Assembly: GCA_035650495.1 (NCBI GenBank)
Contig: DASRHK010000105.1
Span: 1 to 26,746, forward strand
DNA: 26,746 bases
Source of the DNA: DASRHK01 sp035650495
GTDB lineage: Bacteria > Pseudomonadota > Gammaproteobacteria > Nevskiales > Nevskiaceae
Direction: 5' to 3'
The first letter of the stretch is position 1, and each line of letters starts with the position of its first letter. The translations under genes and the position numbers were made by a program. Shown one piece after another: positions 6,900-16,930 of the stretch. A model generated the notes under the pieces. The model had not been told where the DNA came from, made no database searches, and saw nothing but the letters and a program-made list of their open reading frames with translations.

Positions 6900-6974
6900 C
6901 GCCAGCGCTGCAAGAAAGATTTCGCGGCGGCAAGTCGATTCGTGGAACGGAGCGCCGAAACGCGTGGTCAGTAC

Positions 6975-6992
6975 TGCTGCCACGCAGCGACA
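6975..6992. promoter_or_regulatory. Weak GlrR-like site (BON promoter, about -111)
   Basis: TGCT (6975-6978), ten bases, GACA (6989-6992): only 6 of 8 positions of TGTC-N10-GACA. I list it because its centre lies about 111 bp upstream of the predicted BON start site, the same place as the perfect site at the EF-hand promoter. Confidence 0.25.
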
Positions 6993-7014
6993 GGGAGCGG
7001 GCTTGTTGAACACG

Positions 7015-8535
7015 ATGGTCTCGAAAATCAACGATCTGATGTTGTCTCCGGCAAGAGACGAGCGCGGCGCGCTGCGCTTCCTGCCGCAGACGATGATCGG
7101 GCTCGTCGCAGCCGGCTGCCTGCTCGCCGCAGCGCCTCTGCTGGTCGCGCTCGTGATGGCCGGCGTCGCGCTGCAGGATCTGTCGCAGCGCGCCGAGAAT
7201 CTCCTGGAGGAAGGCCTCGCGGTGACGAGCCTGGGCGCCGAGCTCCAGGATCAGGTCTACAACCTCGAGCGCAACGCGCGCCAGTACGTCGCCCTGGGCG
7301 ACGCCGAGCTGCTTCCGGTCATCAACGACCGCATGCGCGAGACGCACACCACGCTGACGCAGATCAGCGCGCACAGCGCCTTGCGGGCGCCGTTCGTCGA
7401 TCACGTCGCGACGATGCGCCAGGTGCTGACCGACGCCGGAAAGCTCTGGGCCGAAGGCACCAACCTGCCGGATCTCGAAGCGGCGCTCGAGAAGATCCAC
7501 GCGCTGGCGCCGGAGGCCGACGCCATCGTCGCGGCCGGCCGGCAGGCGATGAACCAGCAGGTTGGCGATCTCCGCAGCGCCGCGGCCGGCGCGCGGCGGG
7601 TGATCTTTCTCTCCGGCGTTGCCTTGCTGCCGCTCGCGGCGTTGCTGGTGATGAGCTTCTCGTTTGCGGTCACGCGTCCCTTGCGGCGGCTGTCGCGAGG
7701 CATCAATGCGCTCGGTCATGCCCAGTACGCCGATCCGATCACGATCGGCTTCCCGCGCGAGATGCAGCGCCTCGGCGAGCAGCTCGACTGGCTGCGCCGC
7801 CGGCTGGCGCAGCTCGAAGCCGACAAGGACCGCTTCCTGCGCCACGTGTCGCACGAGCTGAAGACGCCGCTCGCGACGCTGCACGAAGGCGCCGAGCTGC
7901 TGAGCGAAGGCGCGCTCGGTCCGCTCACCGAGCGCCAGATGGAAGTCACCGACATCATGTCCGAAGCCGCCGCCGAGCTCGGCGAGCTGATCTCCAACCT
8001 GCTCGCGTACGCCGAATGGCGCGGCGAGCAGCAGCAGGCGGACATCGGCTGGTTCGAGCTGCAGCCGCTCGTCGAGGAAGTGCTCGCGTCGCACGCGCTG
8101 ACGTTCGACCGCCACGAAGTGTCGGCGGAACTCGATCTGCGCACGCCGCGTCTATTTGGTAACCGTTCGCAGCTGCGCGCGGCGCTAGCCAATCTGATCG
8201 CCAACGCCATCCGCTATGCCCCGTCCGGCTCGTCCGTGGTCGTGCGGGCCAGCATCGAGGAAGGTGCATGCGAGATCTCGGTCCAGGACTCGGGGAGAGG
8301 TGTGCCGGAAGATGAGAAGCACAGGATCTTTGAGCCATTCGTCCGCGGCGCCCGCGACGAAGCGACCAACGTGCGCGGCACTGGCATCGGCTTGTCCATC
8401 GTCAAGGAAGCAGCGCTGGCCCACGGCGGCAGCGTGGTGGTCGACGATGCGCAGCCCGGCGCGCGCTTCCGGCTGCGCTGGCCGATCCCCGCGCAGCCCC
8501 GCTCGCGCCGCAAGGAGGCTCGCGCTGATGCTTAG
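7015..8535 (+). CDS. glrK: Sensor histidine kinase GlrK (QseE)
   Basis: A 506-residue inner-membrane sensor kinase from ATG 7015. TM1 is about residues 28-50, a periplasmic helical domain about 51-195, TM2 about 196-218, HAMP 219-270. The HisKA box HVSHELKTP carries phospho-acceptor H280. The ATPase domain shows the N box (NLIANAIRYAPSG), G1 (DSGRGVP) and G2 (GTGIGLSIVKE). Together with the qseG-like lipoprotein and glrR downstream, this is the GlrK/QseE arrangement that responds to envelope signals in enterobacteria. Other possible starts are TTG 7003 (nearest to GGGAG at 6993-6997) and GTG 6964; the candidate GlrR site at 7043-7060 falls inside its first codons. The lipoprotein ORF overlaps its end by 8 bp. 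Confidence 0.88.
   Translation: MVSKINDLMLSPARDERGALRFLPQTMIGLVAAGCLLAAAPLLVALVMAGVALQDLSQRAENLLEEGLAVTSLGAELQDQVYNLERNARQYVALGDAELLPVINDRMRETHTTLTQISAHSALRAPFVDHVATMRQVLTDAGKLWAEGTNLPDLEAALEKIHALAPEADAIVAAGRQAMNQQVGDLRSAAAGARRVIFLSGVALLPLAALLVMSFSFAVTRPLRRLSRGINALGHAQYADPITIGFPREMQRLGEQLDWLRRRLAQLEADKDRFLRHVSHELKTPLATLHEGAELLSEGALGPLTERQMEVTDIMSEAAAELGELISNLLAYAEWRGEQQQADIGWFELQPLVEEVLASHALTFDRHEVSAELDLRTPRLFGNRSQLRAALANLIANAIRYAPSGSSVVVRASIEEGACEISVQDSGRGVPEDEKHRIFEPFVRGARDEATNVRGTGIGLSIVKEAALAHGGSVVVDDAQPGARFRLRWPIPAQPRSRRKEARADA
7043..7060. promoter_or_regulatory. Candidate GlrR upstream site (BON promoter, about -178)
   Basis: TGTC (7043-7046), ten bases, GACG (7057-7060): 7 of 8 positions of TGTC-N10-GACA, the same variant as the site at 4800-4817. 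It lies in the first codons of glrK, with its centre about 178 bp upstream of the predicted BON start site. Confidence 0.4.
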
Positions 8536-8956
8536 CGCTGCTCTCAGCCTGTCTGCTTGCGCCGCAATGGACGGCTTGCATCTGCGCAGCGACCGCTCGA
8601 GCGATCACGTCGAGCTGCTGGCGCGTGCGCTCACTGCGGATGCGCAGACGCGCGAGAAGATGTGGCGCGACGCGGCTCCGGCGAGCCACTCGCAGAGCGC
8701 TGCGCTGGATCGCGCGCTGCTGCAGAGCGTGCCGGGCCACAGCGGCTACGACCCGGCCGCGGCGGAGACCGGACTCATTGCGCTCCTCAACGACCTGCCG
8801 CCGTCCGATCTCGAATGGGTCGCGCGGATGCGGCTCGCCGAGCTCAAGACCGAAGGCCGCGCCGCCAACGAATGCAGGCAGGAGAACGCGCAGCTCAAGC
8901 AGCGGCTGTCGCGCGTGGTCGACATCGAACGAAAACTCAACAGCAACGGACATTGA
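8528..8956 (+). CDS. qseG: QseG-like outer-membrane lipoprotein
   Basis: A 142-residue predicted lipoprotein. The signal is very short (MLSAALSLSAC) with a good lipobox LSAC; C11 would be lipidated. The mature part is helical, with DLEWVARMRLAEL and a C-terminal coiled coil (ECRQENAQLKQRLSRVVDIERKL, about residues 114-137). It starts at ATG 8528, with AAGGAGG (8513-8519) eight bases upstream and an 8-bp overlap with glrK, so translation is likely coupled. In enterobacteria QseG lies between the same two genes and stimulates the kinase from the outer membrane. I assign the name from position, lipobox and size; sequence identity to enterobacterial QseG looks low. Confidence 0.68.
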   Translation: MLSAALSLSACAAMDGLHLRSDRSSDHVELLARALTADAQTREKMWRDAAPASHSQSAALDRALLQSVPGHSGYDPAAAETGLIALLNDLPPSDLEWVARMRLAELKTEGRAANECRQENAQLKQRLSRVVDIERKLNSNGH

Positions 8957-8960
8957 AGCC

Positions 8961-10325
8961 ATGGCACACGAGCGAATTCTGGTAGTGGATGACGACGCGA
9001 AGCTGCTGCGCGTGCTGACGTTGCGGCTGGAAGCGGAGGGCTACGCCGTGACCGCGGCGGGCTCCGGCGAGGAAGCGCTCTCCAAGCTCGCGGAGAACCG
9101 ACCGCAGTTCGTGCTTGCCGATCTGCGCATGCCGCAGATGGACGGCATGGAGCTCCTGGCCAAGATCCAGGAGCGCTATCCAGGCCTGCCGGTCGCGATC
9201 CTCACGGCCCACGGCGACATTCCCGACGCCGTGCGCGCGACGCATGCGGGCGCGGTCGACTTCCTGACCAAGCCGATCGAGCGCGAGAAGCTGCTCGAAT
9301 GCATCCATCGCCACGTGTCGCCGCAGGACGGCTCCACGCCGGGACCGGCGGGCGACTGGACCGCGGGCATCGTCTCCCGCAGCCCGCTGATGCAGGCGCT
9401 GATCGAGGACGCCAAGCGCGTCGCGCGAACCGAATCGGCCGTGCTCATCACCGGCGCGAGCGGCACCGGCAAGGAAGTGCTCGCGCGCGCGATCCACCGC
9501 GGCAGCAAGCGCGCCGGGCGGCCGTTCGTGGCGATCAATTGCACCGCGGTTCCGGCCGACCTGCTCGAGTCCGAGCTGTTCGGTCACAAGCGGGGATCGT
9601 TCACCGGCGCCCACACCGATCATCCGGGACTGTTCCGCGCCGCCGAGGGCGGCGTCGTGTTCCTCGACGAGATCGGCGACATGCCCCAGGAGCTGCAGGC
9701 GAAGCTGCTGCGCGTCCTGCAGGAGCGCGAAGTGCGACCGGTCGGCGAGACCCGCACGATCCCGGTCGACGTGCGCGTGATCTCCGCGACACACCGCGAT
9801 CTCGCCGCCGCGGTGAAGACGGGAGCGTTCCGCGAGGATCTGTTCTACCGCCTCAACGTCGTCGGCCTGCATCTGCCGACCCTCGACGAGCGCCGCGAAG
9901 ACATTCCGCTCCTGGTCGCGCATCGGCTCGCGCAGCTCGTCGCCGACGGTGCGCCGCGACGCGTTTACTCGCCCGAAGCGATGGAGACGCTGGTCTCCGC
10001 TGCGTGGCCGGGCAACATCCGCCAGCTGTTCAACGTCGTCGAGCAGAACGTGGCGCTGTCGCCGGGCCGTGTGATCGGCGCAGCGCTGGTGCGCAAGTCG
10101 CTCGGCGAGCAGAACAGCTCGCTGCCGTCGTTCGACGAGGCGCGCGCCGACTTCACGCGCAACTATCTGCGCCAGCTGCTCGAGCTCGCGTCGGGCAACA
10201 TCAGCCGCGCCGCGCGTCTCGCGGGCCGCAATCGGACCGACTTCTACAAGCTGCTGAACCGCTACGGCGTCGACTCCTCGGAATTCAAGTCGCGCGCTCA
10301 GCAGGCCGAGCGCATGGAGGCGTAA
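8961..10325 (+). CDS. glrR: Sigma-54 response regulator GlrR (QseF)
   Basis: A 454-residue NtrC-family activator. The receiver domain (1-120) has D10/D11, phospho-acceptor D54 (VLADLRMP), T82 and K104. The AAA+ domain (about 137-370) has Walker A GASGTGKE (165-172), the sigma-54 contact loop GSFTGA (212-217), Walker B VVFLDEIGD (D236, E237) and the arginine-finger region near FREDLFYRLNV. The C-terminal helix-turn-helix reads AARLAGRNRTDFYKLLNRYG, almost the same as I recall for E. coli GlrR, which makes the gene name fairly safe. The loop has Ser in place of the usual Ala of GAFTGA. It follows the lipoprotein gene by 4 bp. Two nearby sigma-54 promoters are the likely targets. Confidence 0.93.
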   Translation: MAHERILVVDDDAKLLRVLTLRLEAEGYAVTAAGSGEEALSKLAENRPQFVLADLRMPQMDGMELLAKIQERYPGLPVAILTAHGDIPDAVRATHAGAVDFLTKPIEREKLLECIHRHVSPQDGSTPGPAGDWTAGIVSRSPLMQALIEDAKRVARTESAVLITGASGTGKEVLARAIHRGSKRAGRPFVAINCTAVPADLLESELFGHKRGSFTGAHTDHPGLFRAAEGGVVFLDEIGDMPQELQAKLLRVLQEREVRPVGETRTIPVDVRVISATHRDLAAAVKTGAFREDLFYRLNVVGLHLPTLDERREDIPLLVAHRLAQLVADGAPRRVYSPEAMETLVSAAWPGNIRQLFNVVEQNVALSPGRVIGAALVRKSLGEQNSSLPSFDEARADFTRNYLRQLLELASGNISRAARLAGRNRTDFYKLLNRYGVDSSEFKSRAQQAERMEA

Positions 10326-10351
10326 AGCCTCGCAGAAGGCGTGAGCCATAA

Positions 10352-10374
10352 TGGCGCCCATGGGGGAGGCGCCA
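10352..10374 (+). promoter_or_regulatory. Hairpin presenting the hutG ribosome binding site
   Basis: Perfect 7-bp inverted repeat TGGCGCC (10352-10358) and GGCGCCA (10368-10374) around a 9-nt loop. The loop CATGGGGGA and the first two bases of the right arm hold the GGGGGAGG Shine-Dalgarno sequence (10362-10369), and GTG 10375 follows at once. It could tune hutG translation or, as DNA, be an operator. The stem falls inside coding sequence if hutG starts at ATG 10351. Confidence 0.4.
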
Positions 10375-11261
10375 GTGAAACCCAACGATCCGCGTCTGGG
10401 CGACCTCGTCGCCAGGGCGACGCTGGGCGACGCGCACGTCGTGATCATCGGCTGTGCGCAGGATGAGGGCGTGCGTCGCAATGGCGGACGCCCCGGCGCC
10501 GCGCAGGCGCCTGCGGAGATCCGCCGGGCGCTCTACAAGCTCACGACCAACGGCCTGGGTGCGCACAGCGCACCCTACGACGCCGGCGACACGCCGATCG
10601 GCGCAACGCTCGAGGACACGCATGCGGCCCATCAGGAAGCGGTGCGCAAGCTGCTCGACGCAGGCAAGCGCGTCATCGTGCTCGGCGGCGGCAACGACAT
10701 CTCGTATCCCGATTGCTCCGCGCTTGCCGCGAGCGCAGGCGAAGTGCTGGCGTTCAACGTCGACGCGCATTTCGACGTGCGCGACGAGCAGCCACGGAAC
10801 AGCGGCACGCCGTATCGGCAATTGCTGGAAGAAGGCGTGATCCAGCCCGCGCGCTTCCACGAGATCGGCAGCGTGCCGTGGAGCAACTCGTCGATCTATG
10901 CGCGCTGGCTCGCGGAGCAGCGCGTGCAGGTCACGCCGCTCGACGATCTGCGGCGCCGCGGCGTCGAGCGCACGTTCCGCCGCTTCCTGCGCGAAGGCGA
11001 GCGCGCAAAAGCCGTGTTCTGGGGTCTCGACGTCGACGTGGTGCGAGCGTCCGATGCGCCGGGTGTTTCCGCGCCCAACCCGCTCGGCATGAGCGGCGAA
11101 GAGTTCTGCGCCATTGCGGCACTCGCCGGCGCCGAGCCGCGCACGCGCGTGATCGAGTTCACCGAGTGCAATCCTGCGCTCGACGTCGACAACCGAACCA
11201 GCAGGCTCGTCGCGGTCGCGATCTTTCACTATCTCGCAGCGTTCGCCCAGGCCAAACGCAA

Positions 11262-11265
<4 letters not shown>
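10375..11265 (+). CDS. hutG: Formimidoylglutamase-like arginase-family protein
   Basis: A 296-residue ureohydrolase-fold protein from GTG 10375. Expected role: hydrolysis of N-formimino-L-glutamate to glutamate and formamide, the last step of histidine degradation. Motif 2 NVDAHFDVRD (D130, H132, D134) and motif 3 GLDVDVVRASDAPG (DxD) are intact metal ligands. Motif 1 reads VLGGGNDISY, with Asn (N107) where the family normally has the first Mn-ligand His (GGGHE or GGDHS). The start is chosen on GGGGGAGG at 10362-10369; ATG 10351 or 10360 are in frame and possible. It is the first gene of hutGUIH, 49 bp after glrR, so read-through from the glr genes cannot be excluded. Its stop overlaps hutU by ATGA. 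Confidence 0.85.
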
Positions 11266-12910
<1,645 letters not shown>

Positions 12911-12911
<1 letters not shown>

Positions 12912-14143
12912 TGCAGCACGTCGAGCTGCTGATCCAGAACGCAGCCCAGCTGGTCACCTGCGCGTCGCGAGTCCCGAAGCGCGGCGCAGCGATGCAGGAC
13001 GTCGGCGTGATCGAAGGCGGCGCGATGGCGATCAACGCCGGCGAGATCGTCGCGCTCGGCGCAACGCGCGATCTCGCGTTCGAAGCCGATGAGATCATCG
13101 ACGCGCGCGGCAAGGTCGTCTGCCCGGGCTTCGTCGATCCGCACACGCACGTCGTCTACGCCGGCAGCCGCGTCGACGAGTTCGAGCGTCGGATCCGCGG
13201 CGAGAGCTACCAGCAGATCATGGCGGCCGACGGCGGGATTGCGTCGACGGTCCGCGCGACGCGGCAGGCCAACGCCGCCGCGCTCGTGCGGCAATCCAGT
13301 CAGCGCCTCGCGCAGATGCTCGTGCTCGGCACGACGACGGCGGAAGTGAAGACGGGATACGGCCTCGACCTCGCAAACGAGATAAAGATGCTCGACGCCA
13401 TCGAGCTGCTCGCCGGCGCGCAGCCGATCGAGCTCGTGCCCACGTACATGCCGGCGCACGTCGTGCCGGACGCGTTCCGTGGCCGCGGCGACGCGTACGT
13501 GGACCTCATCGTCGAGGCGATGCTGCCCGCGGCGAGAGGTCGTGCGCGATTCGTCGACGTGTTCTGCGAGCGCGACGCCTTCGACGTCGCGCAGTCGCGT
13601 CGCGTGCTCGAGGCTGCGCGCGGGATGGGTTTCGCGATGAAGGCGCACGTCGACCAGTTCACCGAGCTTGGCGGATTGGCGATGGCGCTCGAGGTCGGGG
13701 CGACGTCGGTCGATCATCTCGACGTCACCGGCGCGGCCGGCATCGCAGCCCTCGCGAGGTCCAACGCGATCGGCGTCGTCATCCCGACCGTGAGCTTCAA
13801 CTTCGGCGAGACGCGCTTTGCGAACGCGCGCGCGATGCTCGACGCCGGCGCGGCGATCGCGCTGACCACGGATAACAATCCGGGATCGGCGCCGTGCCCG
13901 TCGATGCCGCTCGCGATGGCGATCGCCTGCCGCTACCAGAAGCTGTCGCCCGCCGAAGCGCTCAATGCCTCGACGGTCAACGCGGCGTGGGCGATCGGCG
14001 TCGGTGATCGCGTCGGATCGCTGCAGCCGGGCAAGCAGGCGGACGTGCTCATCGTCGACGCGCCGGACTATCGCGCGCTGGCCTACGAGTTCGGCGGCAA
14101 CCTCGTGCAGCAGGTCATCAAGAACGGCAAACTCGTCGCATGA
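12911..14143 (+). CDS. hutI: Imidazolonepropionase
   Basis: A 410-residue amidohydrolase that opens imidazolone propionate to N-formimino-L-glutamate. Metal and catalytic residues are visible: PGFVDPHTHVVYAG (H78, H80), KAHVDQF (H246), SVDHLD (H269) and TTDNNPGSAPCPSM (D321). TGYGLD (about 148-153) is the substrate-binding segment. I use ATG 12911, which shares one base with the hutU stop (TGATG); GTG 12908 adds one residue. It overlaps hutH by ATGA at 14140-14143. Confidence 0.97.
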
Positions 14144-15702
14144 GCGAAACAGTTCTCCTCGACGGCGCGAGCCTCACGTTCGCACAGGTGCTCGGGATCG
14201 CCTACGGCAAGCCCGGCGCGCCGCGCGTCGCGCTCTCCGACGCCGCGAAGAAGCAGGTGCAGCGCGCAGCCGACGGCGTGCAGCGGCTGTTGCGCGAGCA
14301 CCGCGTCGCTTACGGCATCACCACCGGGTTCGGCGCGTTCAAGGATCGCGTCATCCCGGAAGATCAGGTCGAGCAGCTCCAGCGCAACATCATCGTCAGT
14401 CACGCGGTCGGCATGGGCGATGCCTACGACATCCCGACCACGCGCGCGATCATGGTGATCCGCGCGAACACGCTGGCGCGCGGCCATTCGGGCATTCGAC
14501 TCGCGACCCTCGAGCTGCTGCTCGAGATGCTCAATCGCGGCGTGCATCCGGTGATCCCGCAGAAGGGATCGCTCGGCGCCAGCGGCGACCTTGCGCCGCT
14601 CGCACACATGACGCTGCCGATGATCGGGCTCGGGTCCGCAGAGATCGGTGGCGAGGTGCGATCGGGCGCGGACGCATTCGCGCGCGCCGGCCTGAAGGCG
14701 ATCACGCTCGCCGCGAAGGAAGGTCTCGCGCTCACCAACGGCACCTCGGTGATGTGCGCGCTCGGCGTGCTCGAGACCGCGCGCGCGGAGCGGCTATCGC
14801 AAACGGCCGACATCGCCGGCTGCCTGTCGCTCGAAGCGCTGCACGGCACGCCGGCGGCGTTCGACGATCGCATCCATCAGCTGCGCAAGATGCCGCGCCA
14901 GGTCGAATGCGCCGCGTATCTGCGCCGACTGCTCGAAGGCAGCCAGCTCGCGCGCGAGCCGACGCCCGACAACGTGCAGGACGCCTACACGCTGCGCTGC
15001 ATTCCGCAGGTGCACGGCGCAGTGCGCGACGCGATCGCCTATTCGCGCTGGGTGTTCGAGATCGAGCTCAACGCCGTGACCGACAATCCACTGCTGTTCA
15101 TCGACGACGAGACCGGCGAGGTCGAAGTCATCTCCGGCGGCAATTTCCACGGCGAGCCGCTCGCGATCGCGATGGATTATCTCGGGCTCGCGATGACCGA
15201 GCTCGGCAACATCAGCGAGCGGCGCATCATGCGGCTCACCGACGAGGCGTCGAACACGCACGCGCTGCCGGCGTTCCTCACCCCGACGGGCGGACTCAAT
15301 TCGGGATTCATGATCGTGCAGTACACCGCCGCGGCGCTGGCCACCGAGAACAAGGTGCTCGCGCATCCGGCGAGCGTCGACACCATCCCGACGTCAGCGA
15401 ACGTCGAGGATCACGTGAGCATGGGCGTGACCGCGGGGCTCAAGCTGCGCGACATCCAGACCAACGTCGAAGGGATTCTCGCGATCGAGCTGATGGCGGC
15501 GGCGCAGGGCGTGGATTTCCGCAAGCGCGCGATGAACGCGTCGAAGCTCGGACGCGGGACTGCCGCTGCTTACGACCTGATCCGCGCGAAGGTGCCGTTC
15601 ATCGAGCGCGATCAGGAGATGCACGCGTGCATCGAATTCGTGCGCCGATCGGTCGCGAGCGGCGCGCTGGTCGAACGGGTGAACGCGGCGCTCGCCGCGT
15701 AA
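14140..15702 (+). CDS. hutH: Histidine ammonia-lyase
   Basis: A 520-residue lyase that starts histidine catabolism by removing ammonia from L-histidine to give trans-urocanate. The self-made MIO cofactor comes from A147-S148-G149 in GSLGASGDLAPLAHM. Y58 in YGITTGFGAF is the conserved catalytic tyrosine. Other family stretches: ALTNGTSVM, NAVTDNPLLF and SGGNFHGEPLA. It is the last gene of the hutGUIH run, although it encodes the first step. No hutC repressor or hutT permease is in the window. It ends 6 bp from the convergent desaturase gene, with no terminator between them. Confidence 0.97.
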   Translation: MSETVLLDGASLTFAQVLGIAYGKPGAPRVALSDAAKKQVQRAADGVQRLLREHRVAYGITTGFGAFKDRVIPEDQVEQLQRNIIVSHAVGMGDAYDIPTTRAIMVIRANTLARGHSGIRLATLELLLEMLNRGVHPVIPQKGSLGASGDLAPLAHMTLPMIGLGSAEIGGEVRSGADAFARAGLKAITLAAKEGLALTNGTSVMCALGVLETARAERLSQTADIAGCLSLEALHGTPAAFDDRIHQLRKMPRQVECAAYLRRLLEGSQLAREPTPDNVQDAYTLRCIPQVHGAVRDAIAYSRWVFEIELNAVTDNPLLFIDDETGEVEVISGGNFHGEPLAIAMDYLGLAMTELGNISERRIMRLTDEASNTHALPAFLTPTGGLNSGFMIVQYTAAALATENKVLAHPASVDTIPTSANVEDHVSMGVTAGLKLRDIQTNVEGILAIELMAAAQGVDFRKRAMNASKLGRGTAAAYDLIRAKVPFIERDQEMHACIEFVRRSVASGALVERVNAALAA

Positions 15703-15708
15703 CGCGAG

Positions 15709-16860
15709 CTAAGCCCGGGCGGTCTGGAAGCGCAGCGCGCGGACCCGCGCGTACTGCTCGTGCAGCGAGCGCTCGAGCTCGATCAGCTTGCGATGCATGT
15801 CGCTGTGCTCCCAGCGATCGGCGATCTGCTTCTTCGCGGCCTCGAACTTGTTCGATTGCAGCGCGCGCCATTCGGCGAGCGTCGCGGCGAACGCTTCGCG
15901 CTCGCGCTCGAAGCGCTTCTTCAACTCTTCAAGACGGGGGTGACGCGACTGTTCCAGGTACTCGTGCGCGCGTGCGAACGCCGTCTCCAGCATCGCGCTG
16001 CGGATCTTGAACTCCGGCACGCGCTTGAGCTTGCCGGCCAGCCCGAGCCACTCACAGCCGGCGATCAGCCATTTGGTTGGATCGAACTGCCACCAGCGCA
16101 CGCCGTTGCGGTAGTCCCACTGAAACAGATGATGGAAGTTGTGATAGCCCTCGCCATAGGTGAACAGCGCGAGCACGTCGTTGTCGCGCGCGGTGTTGTC
16201 CGCGGTGTACGGACGACGGCCCCAGAAATGCGCGAGCGAGTTGATGAAGAAGGTGAGGTGATGATTGACGACGAGGCGCAGCAACCCGCCGAGCAGCAGG
16301 AAGCCCCACGGATCGCCGAAGACCATGCCCACGGCGATCGGGAAGATGAAGTTCATGCCGAGCGCGAGGCCGAGATAGTGCCGATGCTGGAACATCACGA
16401 TCGGATCGGCGAGCAGATCCGGGGAGTTCGAGAAGTCGAGCTTGCCGGACGGATAGTCGCGCAGCATCCAGCCGATGTGCGCCGACCACAGGCCGCGGTT
16501 GATCGAGTACGGATCGTGCTCGACGTCGTCGACATGCTGATGGTGACGCCGATGCGTCGACGCCCACACGAGCACGCTGTTCTGCAGCGCCATCGCGCCG
16601 AACAGCATGTAGAACAGCCGCAGCGTCCAGTGCGCTTCGTACGCGCGATGCGCCCAGAGGCGGTGATAGCCGCCGGTGATCGACATGCCGGTCGCGTACA
16701 TCAGGACGACGAAGAAGGCCCACGCTCCGCCGCTGAAATCGAAGAACCAGGCGTAGCCGGGAAGCCAGGTCAGGGCCATCGCCGTGGTGACGATGAACAT
16801 GATCGTCGCCGGCAGGTTGATGGGGGAAGAAGGAGAAGCGGAAGCGGTTTGCGTGTTCAC
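15709..16860 (-). CDS. Fatty acid desaturase (acyl-CoA delta-9 type)
   Basis: A 383-residue membrane di-iron desaturase. The three His boxes are complete: HRLWAH (H66, H71), HRRHH (H103, H106, H107) and HNFHH (H240, H243, H244), with the extra NHHLTFFINSLAH segment (about 199-211). Hydrophobic pairs near residues 17-63 and 160-200 fit four membrane passes. Residues about 295-372 form a long charged helix, probably a coiled coil, beyond the normal desaturase core. The start is GTG 16860; the frame extends to 16896, but that GTG sits in the loop of the upstream terminator and cannot be right. The Shine-Dalgarno signal is poor. It would introduce a double bond into saturated acyl chains, which fits the adjacent cold-shock genes. 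Confidence 0.88.
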   Translation of the reverse strand: MNTQTASASPSSPINLPATIMFIVTTAMALTWLPGYAWFFDFSGGAWAFFVVLMYATGMSITGGYHRLWAHRAYEAHWTLRLFYMLFGAMALQNSVLVWASTHRRHHQHVDDVEHDPYSINRGLWSAHIGWMLRDYPSGKLDFSNSPDLLADPIVMFQHRHYLGLALGMNFIFPIAVGMVFGDPWGFLLLGGLLRLVVNHHLTFFINSLAHFWGRRPYTADNTARDNDVLALFTYGEGYHNFHHLFQWDYRNGVRWWQFDPTKWLIAGCEWLGLAGKLKRVPEFKIRSAMLETAFARAHEYLEQSRHPRLEELKKRFEREREAFAATLAEWRALQSNKFEAAKKQIADRWEHSDMHRKLIELERSLHEQYARVRALRFQTARA

Positions 16861-16876
16861 GAGGCCATCGTAGCGG

Positions 16877-16908
16877 ACAAAAAGAAACCGCGGCACATGG
16901 CCGCGGTT
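16877..16908 (-). terminator. Rho-independent terminator after the cold-shock genes
   Basis: 8-bp stem AACCGCGG (16886-16893) with CCGCGGTT (16901-16908), loop of 7. Read on the minus strand it is followed by TCTTTTTGT (16885-16877). It ends the csp transcript just before the desaturase gene. Confidence 0.85.
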
Positions 16909-16930
16909 CTTTTACAGAGGTAAAAACAGC

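Noticed and set aside
6282..8162. Very long open frames opposite or overlapping real genes (for example 6282-8162 +, 6235-8115 -, 8937-10481 -, 13965-16010 +, 731-2404 +)
   Set aside because: They are GC-rich shadow frames, Arg/Ala-rich with no recognisable domains, and they cover genes with clear motifs.
16861..16896. Extra N-terminal codons of the desaturase, from GTG 16896
   Set aside because: They run through the csp terminator hairpin; GTG 16860 is a better start.
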